Of a stretch of DNA of 64,000 bases, positions 23,843-35,324 are shown piece by piece. This DNA comes from Furcasterigmium furcatum (lineage: Eukaryota; Ascomycota; Sordariomycetes; Glomerellales; Plectosphaerellaceae): the NCBI GenBank assembly GCA_001599815.1, contig BCIA01000001.1, positions 3,104,934 to 3,168,933 of the forward strand, read 5' to 3'. The stretch's first letter is position 1. Each line of letters starts with the position of its first letter. The notes beneath the pieces were generated by a model. That model was not told the DNA's origin, did no database searches, and worked only from the letters and a program-made list of their open reading frames with translations. A program made the translations under genes and the position numbers.

Positions 23843-24203
23843 GGCTCGAATTGGGGCCGTGGTGATGAGATCCAGCCGGACGCTGATGAGCCGGAGGTCG
23901 ATGATGCGTGTTACGGATGTGAGTGAACTTTTTACCACCCACGCGAGTCGCGATGGGACTGTGTCGATGAGCATTGGCACCGCCGACAGGAGGGATTCGC
24001 ACCACTGGCACAGGGTTGGCCGACCCGGCTGCTCACCGAGCGAGCTCCACCAACTGCAACACACAACCAGCAAATGAGGCACCATGCATGCAATCCTGTC
24101 AGAGTACAAGTAACAGATTCTTATTCATCGGTACCATTGTCGGCCTTGGGGTTGCCAAGTAGCGTAACGGAATCATGGTGCGGTCGCGAGACGGCCATCG
24201 GCC
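23843..24203. other. Upstream region of the mitochondrial-type membrane protein gene
   Basis: 361 bp, also the 3' flank of the DsbA-fold gene. The upstream frame stays open to 24109 on the minus strand, but the Arg/Leu-rich start at 23842 fits a presequence best. Nothing else was seen. Confidence 0.4.
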
Positions 24204-24851
24204 CTACTCAAAGACATGCTTTCCCAGCCACTCGAACCACTGCTCCTTGGTCCAGCCAGAGCTGATCTCGTTCACGATGAGACCATCGAACATGACGGTC
24301 GGGCTGACATGAATGCCGACGAGACGGGCCATCTTGACGACGACCTTGAGGTCCGTGGTGACGCCGTTACCGGTGTTCAGACTGCCGTCCTCGGCCGGCT
24401 TGTCCGAGACGGTCAGCAGCTCCAGCACCTTGCCCTCGTCAACGCCGACAGTGCCGGCCAGCTTGGCGAGGCGCGCATACGTGTGGTTTCGCGTCTCGTT
24501 GACGACCGACACGTCAAAGTACGACTTTTGCTCGCGGAAGAGGGCGGCGCTGTATTCGAAGTACTTCTCGGGGGCAACCTTGAGGACGGCCAGGGCGGCC
24601 TCGTGGGTGAGGGTCGACGAGGGGTGCCAAGGTTGCACCTGCTGGCGGAGGACGACATCGACCCCGTTCTTCCACTGCCGCTGGGATGTGTCGCGCAGGC
24701 CCGGAGCGACGTCCGTGTAGAACGTCTTGAAGAGCTTGGCGCTGAAGGGGCAGACGTAGTCGAGGTAGAGCTCGAGAGTGTGACGCTGAGCGGGGAGGGA
24801 TCCTGGGCCGAGCGCCAGCCTCTGCCCTGCGAATCTGGGTGCGAGCGCCAT
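24204..24851 (-). CDS. DsbA/thioredoxin-fold protein
   Basis: A single exon of 215 aa starts at the first Met of the frame. LELYLDYVCPFSAKLFKTF near residues 27-45 is the beta-strand plus active-site position of the DsbA/2-hydroxychromene isomerase/GST-kappa fold. The usual CxxC is CPFS here, so a classical disulfide oxidase is unlikely. A helical insertion follows, and the cis-proline loop of the fold is seen at GIHVSPTVMFDGL (near residue 180). No signal peptide is visible. Fungal homologues are usually annotated only as thioredoxin-like or DSBA-like. It may act in glutathione-dependent chemistry; the substrate is unknown. Confidence 0.85.
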   Translation of the reverse strand: MALAPRFAGQRLALGPGSLPAQRHTLELYLDYVCPFSAKLFKTFYTDVAPGLRDTSQRQWKNGVDVVLRQQVQPWHPSSTLTHEAALAVLKVAPEKYFEYSAALFREQKSYFDVSVVNETRNHTYARLAKLAGTVGVDEGKVLELLTVSDKPAEDGSLNTGNGVTTDLKVVVKMARLVGIHVSPTVMFDGLIVNEISSGWTKEQWFEWLGKHVFE

Positions 24852-26063
24852 TTTGGTGATCGGTGATGATGGGATGGACGAAGTTCAGATGGATTGATGT
24901 TGAGGATGAATGAAGTTGAATGATGGGAATTGTGAGCTACGAGAGTCTAATCTATGACGATGACTGGCGCCTTCCCTCCAAGACGGCCGTCGCTGAGCTG
25001 AGCTGAGCTGACTGAGGTGCTCCTGCCTCCCGATTGCGGCAGCAGCACGCACCGCACCTTCCCCAAGGTTCAGTTCCGTGATAACCGAGAACAGTGGAGG
25101 TCCACCCGGCCAACGCGTCCAGACCACCCAGGACGGCGGCGGGCGACAGTTTAACGTTAATGCTAGACTTAATCAGCAACACCTTATTTTGACCCTTCCA
25201 CCATCCTTGAGATCAGCGACACAGCCAGCCATGGCGACGACAACGCATTCACGTCCACCTCCATTCTTCGGGCGCAGCTCTGGCTGTGTCGAGGCGGGCG
25301 ACCCCCACAAAATCCTCGTCCCATCGGGCTTGACGTCAAGCCAGCGACCCCATGCGTCCGATCACACCCCCCGTCCCGCGTCCCCCGACATGAAGACAAG
25401 AACACCAAGCAATCACCAAGACCACTCCCTGTCGCCCTGAGCTCCAAAGCTCCGCGTGCCGTGCTTGCGCGGTCATCCAGGGAGAGACGGCCTCCGCGGT
25501 TCCCGAACACCTCCCTCGCCGTCCTCGTCCCGAAAAAGGAGGCGGCTCTTTCGACCAGCTCGACGTCGCGTCGACATCGCCAAAACTCCATCGCCATGGA
25601 CGCCAGACCACGAGACGGCGCGCGGCGGCCTCGATGCCCTTCCCCAGGGCCCCAAGACCCTTGGATCGACCGAACCTCAAATCCCTCGTCGCCAAGTTGC
25701 CAACATTGGCATTTGTCTCGGCATGGACACGCCATTGCGGTCGCCAAGATTGCTTGGGCCAGCCAAGAGACGGCCAAGACGCCGAGCCTTGATCCAACGC
25801 CTATCAACACATTCCTTTTTGACTTACTGTGGGAACTGTCGTCTCGTTATTACGACTTGAGGGACGCCCTCCCCGGGATCGATTTCTTGTCCTTCGTCCA
25901 CCCTTTCCAGTGTGCTGCTGTGCGTCTTGGGATTCAAAGGCTTGCTTGCTCGTCGTCACCTGGCGGTCGTTCGCTTGCTCCCCATCGCCTGTGATGAGCT
26001 GGGCTTCTCGCCCCTATCCGCAAATACTCGCAAACTCTCAACCTCTCAATTAAGCTCGCAACC
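24852..26063. other. Divergent intergenic region
   Basis: 1.2 kb between the DsbA-fold gene (minus) and the antiporter (plus). A short tandem run of CTGAG units lies at about 24993-25017. The ORFs here (up to 208 codons) are GC-composition artefacts. The stretch near 25850-26060 is pyrimidine-rich and is probably the antiporter leader. Confidence 0.5.
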
Positions 26064-28308
26064 ATGGCGAACGGCCCGGAAATCAACACGAGCCACCTCA
26101 ACGTCTTGATCAGCATCTTTGGTAAGACCCCCTGGACAGCGGCCGCAAACGGACGCAGCCGTCCTTCTCAAAAAGCTGACATCTCGCCTTTCCCCGGCCA
26201 GGCCTCTACCTCGTCCTCTACGGATGTCTCTCCGCCAAGATCAAGAACAAATGGTATCTTGGTGAAGCCTGTGCGTCATTTTCCCACCTCGCTCACTCTC
26301 GCTCCCCAAGCTCCCCCAGCTCCCCCCAGCACCGTGAGCCTCACACTTGCAGGAGTGCTGACCACCTCCAGTGCCCGCGCTCGTTATGGGCATTTGCCTG
26401 GGCCCCATAGCAGCGCGATGGATCATGTCGGAAGAATGGGGTGCCGCGATAGCGAACCAGACTTCCGAGATCACCTTGGTACGAAGTCACCCGACTCTGG
26501 GGTAACGCCACTTTCGACTTCGTGAAACTGACTTGTCACTCCCTACAGGGCGTCATGCGTGTCATGATTGGCATCCAGCTTGCTATCGCCGGGTACCAGC
26601 TGCCCGCCAAGTACACCCTGACGCGTTGGAAGGACATGTTCCTCATCCTCATCCCCGTCATGACCATGATGTGGCTGTTGACGACCCTGTGTATCCTGGC
26701 AACCATCCCCAAGGTTACCCTGCTCGCTGCCATGGTCATCGCCGCCTGTGTCACCTCGACCGATCCCGTCCTCTCGCAGGCTGTCGCCAAGGGCCCATTC
26801 TCGGACAAGTTCGTGCCTCGTCCTGTTCGTGAGATCATCTCCGCAGAGGCAGGCGCCAACGACGGCTTCGGTTTCCCCTTCCTCATGCTCGCCACCTACC
26901 TCATCCGCCACGCTTCCGGCTCCGAGAACATGTACAGCAGTGACGACGGCGGGCTGCACAAACGTGCCGGCGACGTCGACAGGCAGGGTGGAGGCCCGGG
27001 CGAGGCGATCAAGAACTGGGTCCTCTGGACCATGGTTTACTACGTGATTCTCGGGGCCGTCTACGGAGCTTTTGTCGGCACCTTGGCACGATATAGCTTG
27101 AAGTATTCGCTGAAGAGGTAGGTCTCACATGCAGTCAGTCCGATGACGATCCAAGAAAAGAAAGACTGACACTTGGCATGCAGGCGATGGATCGACTCTG
27201 AGAGTTACCTCCTGATCCCCACCGCCTTCGGCGTACGTTTTCCCCCCGGCCACGGACTCTCGAGCGAACCATATACTGATAATACCTTGCTCAGCTTTTC
27301 TTCATCGGCACCCCCGGCCTCTTCGGTAGCAACGACCTCATCGCTTGTTTCGCCGCCGGTAGCGCCCTGAACTGGGACGGCGAATACCTCGCCGAGAGCT
27401 TGAAGCGTCACGACGAAGTCAACTCGTGCATCGATGTCCTTTTGAACGCTGGCGGTTTCATGTACTTGGGGGCAGTCCTCCCGTGGGACTCCTTCCAGGA
27501 CGCGGCAACTGGAATCACCTACGGCCGCCTGGTCGCTCTCGGATTCATGGTCCTCTTCTTCCGCCGCATCCCGGCCATCATGATCATCTACAAGCTGATG
27601 CCCAATTCCATCCGGACCTGGAAAGAGGCTCTCTTCGTCGGTTACTTCGGCCCTATCGGCGTCGGCGCCGCGTTCTACGTGGAACATACCCGACACGTCT
27701 ACCCCAAGCTGGATGCAACTGACGATTCGGAGGTCAACGACCTCCTCCGTGCCATCGGCCCGACGGTGTACTGGCTCGCGTTCTTCTCGATCGTCGTCCA
27801 CGGACTGTCCATTCCGATGCTCGATCAGTTCTACAAGTTCATGGGCGTGCAACCTGTGCAGGACGATGCCGTCGAGATGCGTCGTGCCTCCATCCACGTT
27901 GCTCCTCCTTCCAACGCCATCGAGGGCGACGACTCCACCTTCATCGTGTACAACCGCTTCGCACGACCTGTGCTCAGCACCTCTGGTCTTCCGCAGTGGC
28001 GCGATGAGGACCCTGCGGAAAAGGATATCGACGAAACGAGGACTTCGGATGACGCCAAGGCCGATGCTCGTCGGCGCAACCGCAGCATGAGCCGCAGTGC
28101 GATCCGCTTCGCTGGCGGCTGGGAGGAAGGCAGCAATAACGCCTTCGGCGACGCTCGCAACCGTCGGCGCAGCATGAGCAGGGGCAATATTCGATTTAAC
28201 GACCGCGCCTACTCGGGCGACACTCTGGCTACTCAACCCCCTTCGCGCCGCCGCAGCACGAGCAGGAATGCTACGATACGCTTCGCCGACAGGCGCGGAA
28301 CTTCTTGA
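26064..28308 (+). CDS. Na+(K+)/H+ antiporter, CPA1 family (Nha1/Sod2 type)
   Basis: Six exons, 26064-26121, 26202-26270, 26372-26478, 26549-27117, 27184-27232 and 27295-28308, encode 621 aa. The fold shows about 12 hydrophobic segments, from LYLVLYGCLSAKIKNKWYLGEA through LPALVMGICLGPIAA. The ion-site motif CVTSTDPVLSQAV holds the TD-P of fungal plasma-membrane antiporters, and AEAGANDGFGFPF holds the ND pair. FGSNDLIACFAAGSALNWDGEYL is also typical of fungal Nha1/Sod2. The cytosolic tail is much shorter than in yeast Nha1 and carries three copies of a basic R-R-x-S-x-S-R...I-R-F motif. It exports Na+ or K+ in exchange for H+ for salt and pH homeostasis. Confidence 0.93.
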
Positions 28309-28574
28309 GGACGACGTCTGTCTCCTCGAGATGGGCACTTTTCTATCTATCTCCAGTTTCATAGAGCCTTTGGGGGTAAGGCGTTCTTTTTATTGTCAGT
28401 GTACACAACCATTTAGACGGCATTGTACGGCATGAGCGATTGGATTTTTCTTTGGAGCCATTCCTTGACACCTCAGACCCAGCAAATACACTTCCTCGTT
28501 GCTATCTTCTCTGAGATCTTTTCTTTTTTCCTTCTGGCCGTCCACATCCACTATGTACAAGTCCTTGGATATCT

Positions 28575-29751
28575 TCAGACTGTGTTCTTGGCGACGATGC
28601 CCCTCGCGAACTCGCCGAACGTGATGTGCTGCCTGATGTCGACCTCCTCGCCCAGATTTGGCTGCGTGAAGACGGCCAGCGTGTTCCTCGCGACGCGGCC
28701 GTCGCTGACCTCGGCTCGCACGCCGCGGACAAAGTGCGGTACGGCCTTGAACTTGCCGCCGGTGATGCGCTCCAGGGCCTCGCCGGTCTGGAAGGCGATG
28801 CAGTCCCGCGGGATCTTGACCTGGACGGTCTCGCCTGTGCGGGACTTGATGTAGAGGCCGGCGCGCGGGTCGGGGCTGGCGGGGAGCTCCTCGAGGGGCG
28901 GCAGGCTCGCGGAGGTGGAGATGAGGTCGCTTGCGGGGGGCACCTGGGGAGATACCTTGCCCTCGTCGATGAACATGGCGGAGGTCAGGCCGGTGAGGCA
29001 GCCGTGGTCGAGGTGGGTGGCGCACCAGTCGTCGTCCTCGTCGAGGCCGTTCGTGTCGGCGATGGCGCTCTGGGTCTGGGGGAAGTAGTGCAGGAGGCGG
29101 GCCTTTGTGGTGTTGCTCGTGCTGACGACGTGCTCGAGGTAGCCCTTTGGGTAGTCGGGGATGTCTTGCTCGGCGAACCTGTCGCAAGCGCGGGCGACGA
29201 GCACGGCGGTGTCGATGATGAGGCGGCAGAGGGCCTCGACGGAGGGGCGGAAGCCGGGGAGGAGGCGCTCGGAGGGCCAGAGGTTCGGGGAGAGGTATTC
29301 GGGGAAGGTCTCGGGGGAGAACTCGGGGGTCGGGGCGGCGCAGTCGAGGGAGGGGTCGATGTAGAAGGCGCAGTTGGCGTAGTAGGAGCCCTTGAAGGTG
29401 TCGGCCTGGCCGTTCTTGAGCTGCTCCTTGCCGAGGGACCAGCCGGTCAGGTACTTGGCCGTGGCATTCTCGAGCTTGTCGAGCTCTTCGCGGGGGAGGT
29501 TGCCGAGGTAGGATGAGTAGGAGAGGGCCTGGTGGCGGAGGTGGGCGAACTCGGGGGGCACGTCCTTGACGACGAGGATGCCGAGGGAGTCGGGGCCGAA
29601 GGCGGCCTGGAGGGTCTCGAAGGAGACGTTGCCTGGGGAGGGAGGTCAGTGGGAGTTTGGCATGAGGATGGTCGCGTGAGAGCTTGCCTGTCTTGAGGTC
29701 CTCGAGGGAGACTGTGACGGCTTGGGCGAGGGGGGCTGTTGAGGGAGCCAT
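28575..29751 (-). CDS. 2-oxoglutarate/Fe(II)-dependent dioxygenase (isopenicillin N synthase-like)
   Basis: Two exons, 29751-29688 and 29632-28575, encode 373 aa. The intron is of the rare GC-AG type (donor AG/GCAAGC); no GT donor gives a continuous frame. The N-terminal DIOX_N-like part reads VSFETLQAAFGPDSLGILVVKD. The catalytic core has the iron ligands H-x-D in CATHLDHGCLTGL (near residue 230) and a distal His in AVPHFVRG. The 2-oxoglutarate Arg is probably that in GRVARNTLAVF. The family is used in secondary metabolism and in catabolic hydroxylations; the substrate cannot be told. No clustered biosynthetic genes flank it. Confidence 0.9.
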
Positions 29752-30269
29752 GGTGTATGATGTGTGGGGTATCTGTGACGCTCGAATATGGCAGTAGAAA
29801 ACGAAATAAACAAAAGTAAAAGAAAAGAAGAAAGGAGAAAAAAGGAAGATCAGGGGAAGATCGCGGGAGAGATGCACGTCTTATTATGCGGCCATCTTCG
29901 GCGGGGAACCAACTCTGGATTAAGACTCCGACCACTGGTCAAATAAATGTTCAAGACTCCCGGCGGCGGCGCGGGGGAGGGGCAATTGGGAATAAATTAA
30001 ACAATGGCTGGACTCTGGGCCAACAGCATGTTTCGCCTATGTAATCACGCCTCCCCCTCTTCCCTTCTCCAACCTTCCCCAATTCCAATCCAACGGCCAA
30101 AGTCTCACAAAAACACACACACCCTCGACATCAAACCCGCGCGATTCCTCCTCGGGACCCGCCGACTCCCGCTAAAGACCTGCCTTTTCGAGACCGAACC
30201 GCCGACAGACACCACAGCGACGAGCCGATCGGACCGTACAGCATCCACACTCCCTCCACCTACAACACA
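29752..30269. promoter_or_regulatory. Divergent promoter region of the dioxygenase and FRG1
   Basis: 518 bp between opposite start codons. The minus-strand leader of the dioxygenase is T/C-rich (plus strand A-rich at 29790-29850). The FRG1 side is CA-rich with a short CA repeat (30110-30122). Confidence 0.5.
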
Positions 30270-31144
30270 ATGGTCAAGCCCCTGAGCTTCAAGGGCGACA
30301 AGAAGCCCAAGAAGCGGAAGCGCGCCGCCGCGACCGCCGACGACGAGCCCGCTGCCGGCCCGGCGACCGGGGGAGACCTCGTCGTCGCCGCCGAGGCACA
30401 GGCAGACCCGGCGGACGACGACTCGTGGGTCTCGGCCGAGGCCGTCACGGACGTCATCGGGCCCGTCATGTTCGTGCTCCCGACCGAGGCCCCCGCCGCG
30501 CTGGCATGCGACGCGACCGGGAAGGTGTTCCCCCTCGACGTGGAGAACATGGTCGACGGGAACGCGGCGACGGCGGAGCCGCATGACGTGAGGCAGGTCT
30601 GGGTCGCGAACAAGGTGGCGGGGACGGAGCAGTTCCGGTTCAAGGGGCATCACGGGCGGTAAGTCGGCACGGGGCTGCCTGGCGCTGGATCGTTGACATA
30701 CTGACGGGTTTTGTGGCCAGATACCTCGCCTGCGACAAGAACGGAACGCTTTCGGCGACGTCGGAGGCCGTGTCGCCCCTCGAATCGTTCACGATCATCC
30801 CGACCGCCGACACGCCGGGGACGTTCCAGGTGCAGACCGTCCGCGACACGTTCGTCGGCGTCACGTCCGTGGGGTCCAAGGAGGAGGTCAAGGGCACAGC
30901 GGAGGACATATCGTTCGGCACGACGCTGCGGATCCGCATGCAGGCGCGGTTCAAGCCGCGGCTCAAGGCAAGCAAGGAGGAGAAGGCCAAGGAGAAGATC
31001 AGCCGCAAGGAGCTGGAGGAGGCGGCGGGGCGGAAGCTGGACGAGGACGAGGTCCGGAGGCTGAAGAGGGCGAGGAGGGAGGGAGATTATCACGAGCAGC
31101 TGCTCATGGTGAAGGTGAAGGGGAAGCACGACAAGTACGGCTGA
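30270..31144 (+). CDS. FRG1: FRG1-like protein
   Basis: Two exons, 30270-30658 and 30721-31144, encode 270 aa. The N-terminus is a lysine-rich nuclear/nucleolar signal (KGDKKPKKRKR). The central region forms the actin-bundling-like beta-trefoil of FRG1, with RYLACDKNGTLSATSEAV and FTIIPTADTPGTFQV. The C-terminal 60 residues are charged and helical (KASKEEKAKEKISRKELEE), ending VKVKGKHDKYG. FRG1 proteins associate with spliceosomes and RNA processing bodies and bind actin. Length and ends match the family. Confidence 0.92.
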
Positions 31145-31377
31145 TCCTGTGTGTGCGTGGTGCCTAGGTAGGCGTACTTGAGTTCGGTTCAGAATTGATA
31201 CCCCCGGAATACATGCACACAGAAAACAGAGTGTCGACGTGGTGTGGTACCGGTCACCGTGCCTTGGTATTTGAACATGTATCTACGAATCCTTTGATAT
31301 CAAGGGGCAGATGCCCCATAACCCGTTGCGCCAGCGTTGAACCAACCCCCTGAAATGCCGCCGCGTTTCCCGCCCCC

Positions 31378-34300
31378 TCACGACTCCAGCGTCCCGTTCT
31401 CCATCAGCGTCTGGTAGAACTCAGGCTCCAGGAACGTCGCCACGCTGACGTCCTCGCTCAGGCCCTTCCTCCTCCGCGTCTTGAGCACAAAGTCCCTCGC
31501 CGTCGCCTGTGCCGTCGCGGGCTGCAGCGGGCGCAGCAGCACAGACTTGTCGAGCGGGTCGCCCGGCACGATGCTCCAGCTGTCGAACGCCAGGCTCACC
31601 ATGGCCGAGCCCTGCGTCTGGATGCGCAGGGCCGTCTCGAAGCCGAACGAGTCGATGACCGGGATCAGGCCGTTGACGCGGTACAGCGGCGTGCCGGGCA
31701 GGGGGCCGTCGGAGAGTACGTGGCCCCTGCGCCGCGACAGGGCCGTGTAGACCTCCGTCGCCGAGTCCTCGGGACCTGTGACGGAAACGGAGTAGAGAGG
31801 CTCCATCAGGCGCGGGGAGGCCATGAGGAAGGACGAGTAGCAGGCGCGGCGGGACGTGGGGATGATCTGGCCGCCGCCGCGGAAGATGGCTTCCGAGGCG
31901 AGGGACACGTCGGTGATTCTGAATTTGGTGTTGCGGATCGCTGGGACAGACGTGTTAGCTGGCGGGACAGGACATTGGCTTGGGGGGGGGTTGTTGACGT
32001 ACGCTCTTCGCACAGGGGCCCTTCGCGGGTGGCCCAGCTGAAGCCCTGCTTGAGGGTCTCCTTGACGCTGTTCAGGAGCTTCTTATCGACCTTGAAAAGC
32101 ATGTTAGCACGTTGTCGCAAAACAACCCGGGGAGCCGGACATACCTCTGATGGCAGGGTGTCGTCCTGCAGGATGTTGGGGCCCATCTCCTCGGGCCCGA
32201 ACGCCCAGATGCTCCTTGCCGCCAGCTTATCCCACCCGTAGGTCTCCTCGAAGAACTTGGCCGTCTTCCGGATGGGGTCCCGGATCTTGACCTTGCCAGA
32301 CTCGATGTCCTCCGAGATGCCCTTGTCCAGCTGCTCGGCGATCATTGTGATCTTGTTCTTCTTGTTCGGCGTGATGGCGTAGCACTTTGTGGCCGACTGC
32401 TCGACGACGGTCTCGCAGAACCTCGTCACAGGGTCGGAGACCTTGATCTCCATGTCGGCGTACAACCTCCGCAGGTCGTGCAGCACGCAGTCCATGTACA
32501 GCTCTCCCGTGCCCAGGACAATGTGCTCGCCGGATTCCTCCACCTTGGTGACGATCAGGGGATAGCTCTTCTGAATCTTCCGCAGGCCGTCAAGCATCTT
32601 GGGGAGTTCCGACGGGTTGATCGGTTCCACGGCAATCTTGAGGACAGACTCGGTGAAGTGAGTGATCGGCCGGAAGATGTAGGCGTCCTCGTCGTCCTCG
32701 AACTTTGGTGCCACGATCGTCGCCGTCTTGACGATCGAGTTGTCCACGCCGCCGAGCAGGACCCAGTTGCCGGCCGGCACGCCGTCGGTGGGGATGTTGT
32801 ATCTCGTTTCCGCGATGTAGACATCCTTGATGACAGCCATGGCCATGTCTTCCTCGTCGTCCAGCGAGTAGCCCTCGCCCAGCACCCTGACCTGCATTCC
32901 CGGGCGGGCCGTGCCGCTCAACACCCGGCCGAACGTATTGAAGCTCTTGGCGTCTGTCGTGTTGAAGAGCTTGGAAGTGTGGATTACCAGAGGCCCGTCC
33001 TGGTTGCACGTCTTCATGCTCTGCGCCAACTTTGTGTCGAGCGGGCCGGTGTAGTACTTCTCCAGCCACTTCTCTGCGCCCTCGACGGGCGACGGCACGT
33101 GCCGGACGAGCATGTCCACGAATCCGGTCGAGGGGCCGAAGAACTGCTCGCACACCAGCTTCAGCAGCACCTTGGCGTCGGCCTTGTACTGGGACGGCTT
33201 CAGCGTGATGCCGAGCGGGGTCAGCACCGCCTTCAGATCCTCCGGGCTGTCGCTGATGGTATGTGTGAAGATCTTGTAGATGGGCTCCAGGACGAAGTTG
33301 ACGAATGATCGGTTCGATCCCTCCTCCGCCGGTTTCCTGGTGAAGTTGCGCTTCTTGGGGTTGAAGTAGACATCGCCCCAGAGCCTCTTCGCGAAGTCGT
33401 CGGGGTTGATGCCGCCGTAGGTGTCGGCGTACATCTTGGCGAAGGACTGCAGCGTGAAGCACCAGCCCATCTCCGTGCACGCGAACAGCACGTTGCCCTT
33501 CTCCGGGCTCACGCGCTTCTCCTCTCCCTTGCCGGGGATCGCGTTCTCAATGAACGTGTTGACCTCCTCGACCACGTGCTTGAGCTTGAAGTAGGCGTCC
33601 TTGGGAGGCAGCTTCAGCTCGAGGATGAGGCGGTCCATCTTGTTGATGATGAGGGTTATCGGGATGTCCTCCAGCACGGCGTGCTTGATGATCTTCTCCG
33701 TGTTGACCTGCACGCCTTCGACAACGTCGACCACCAGGCAGACACCGTCCACCAGCCTCAAGCTAGCGGCAACCTCGTCGACAAAGTTGACGTGGCCGGG
33801 CGTGTCGATGATGTTGACGAGGTGCGACTTGCCCTTGGTGCTCGGAAGGACCAGGCTCATGGGGGCCGCCTTGAGGGACAGACCGCGTTCCACCTCGACG
33901 AGATGCACATCCGTGTACCGCAGCTGCTGGTCCCTCGTCTTGCCCGAACGCCGCTCCAGCCTCTCGGCGATGTCGTGGGTTTCCAGCACCAGCATGTCCA
34001 TAAACGCCGTCTTTCCGTGGTGCAGGTGTCCGGCGAGGGCGACGTTCCGCGTCTGATCGGGGAAGTTCATCAGGTCGGTCATGAAGCCGCGGTCGAAGAA
34101 CACGGGGGGCAGGTCGGCCTCCTCGATGTTGAACTTCTTCTGCACGATGGGCGCGACGATGGGCTCGCTGAGCAGCTGCTCGTCCTCCTCCCGGACCAGG
34201 ACCTCGACATCCTGGCCGTAGACTTGTTGCGCCGTGGGGTAGTATTGCTTGTCTTCGTGGAGGATGACCGCGTTCGAGGGGCCTTCGTCTGGATCGGTGT

Positions 34301-34568
34301 CAGTGGTGCCTGGACCGGCCAGATGGGATTTCGAGGGGCGGGACTCACCATCCACCTCCATCAGCTCCTGGCCCGTGGGCGCGGGAGCTTCGCTTGCGTC
34401 GTCGGCATAGGCATAGTCGGTGGCATCGGTGCCGCGTTCAGAGGCTTCCTCGGAGCCTGCCTCCTCGCCGATGAAGTTGCCGAATCTGGAAGAAGAGCAG
34501 GGTCAGTCAAGAGGTCTTGGTGCAAACAGGAGGGTCCAGGCAGCTTACTCGTCATAGAGATCATCCAT
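31378..34568 (-). CDS. SNU114: U5 snRNP GTPase Snu114 (EFTUD2 orthologue)
   Basis: Five exons, 34568-34549, 34485-34349, 34288-32145, 32090-32003 and 31940-31378, encode 983 aa, like human EFTUD2 (972). An acidic N-terminus (MDDLYDEFGNFIGEE) is followed by an EF-2-like GTPase. P-loop GHLHHGKT is near residue 139, G3 DTPGHVNFVDE near 217, and G4 NKMD near 270. Domains II-V follow, including GGGQIIPTSRRACYSSF and RRRGHVLSDGPLPGTPLY. It ends with the Snu114 tail KTRRRKGLSEDVSVATFLE. It controls Brr2 and the activation and disassembly of the spliceosome. Introns 34289-34348 and 32091-32144 are multiples of three without stops. Confidence 0.96.
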
Positions 34569-35324
34569 CGTGAGAATTGGCGACGCAGTGGCCAACTTTG
34601 CATGGAGATTGTCAAGTCGAGTCGGGACTGTCGCGAGACCACGACCTTCACCCAATGACGCCGCGGTCGCAAACTTCAAAGTTTCTTGAGCTAACGCGAG
34701 GCTGGATGTCGGGGACCCACACGTGAGTGGCGCAAGGCTAGCTCCCATGGGGCCCTTTTATTGGCTAGGGTGGCGCGATGTACCTCAAGCTGAGGTGCTC
34801 GGATTACAGGGGCCTGAAGAGCCAAAACGTGAACTGCTACACTAAACCCAGAGCCATAGTATACCACGCAGATGGCGTCGCAAGGCTTCTTCGCCGTCCG
34901 GAGTTGGTATCTCTTGTAAGAGTAACTTTCGTGAAGGGGGTTCGCATGAGCACTCTGGGCACGGTCGAATCGATTTGAAGCGCATGATTGGTTACATACC
35001 TGGCTCGTTTGGCCTCCAATTGCACCTTTCTCTGTCCCAGGGGACATTGTATTTCTAGCAGAGAACAAAACCCCCTCAACATGAAGCAAGAAGATTCTCG
35101 ACCTTCCACCAAGCCTGCCATACCCGTCAACAAGAAGCGATGATGTCATGCGAGACCTGTGGAATCCGAGGGAGGTGAACAGACGAAGAGAATCAGACAT
35201 ACATTTGTACGCCCAGGTCTACCCCACGTTGGTACCCTACGCGCTCTGCGGCAACCATCGAGCTTAGGTCTCCAAAAACCCTCGAATTGCCAGCCTTGAG
35301 TCGACTGTCTCCATCCTTGCTGCT
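34569..35324. promoter_or_regulatory. Divergent promoter region of SNU114 and the SRPK-like kinase
   Basis: 756 bp between opposite start codons. An ATTGG (CCAAT) box lies at 34760-34764, about 195 nt upstream of SNU114. No other gene is evident. Confidence 0.5.

Noticed and set aside
33576..34658. Long antisense ORF (360 codons) across SNU114
   Set aside because: It is a shadow of the GC3-rich SNU114 coding strand, low-complexity (V/D/L/G-rich), with no family signal.
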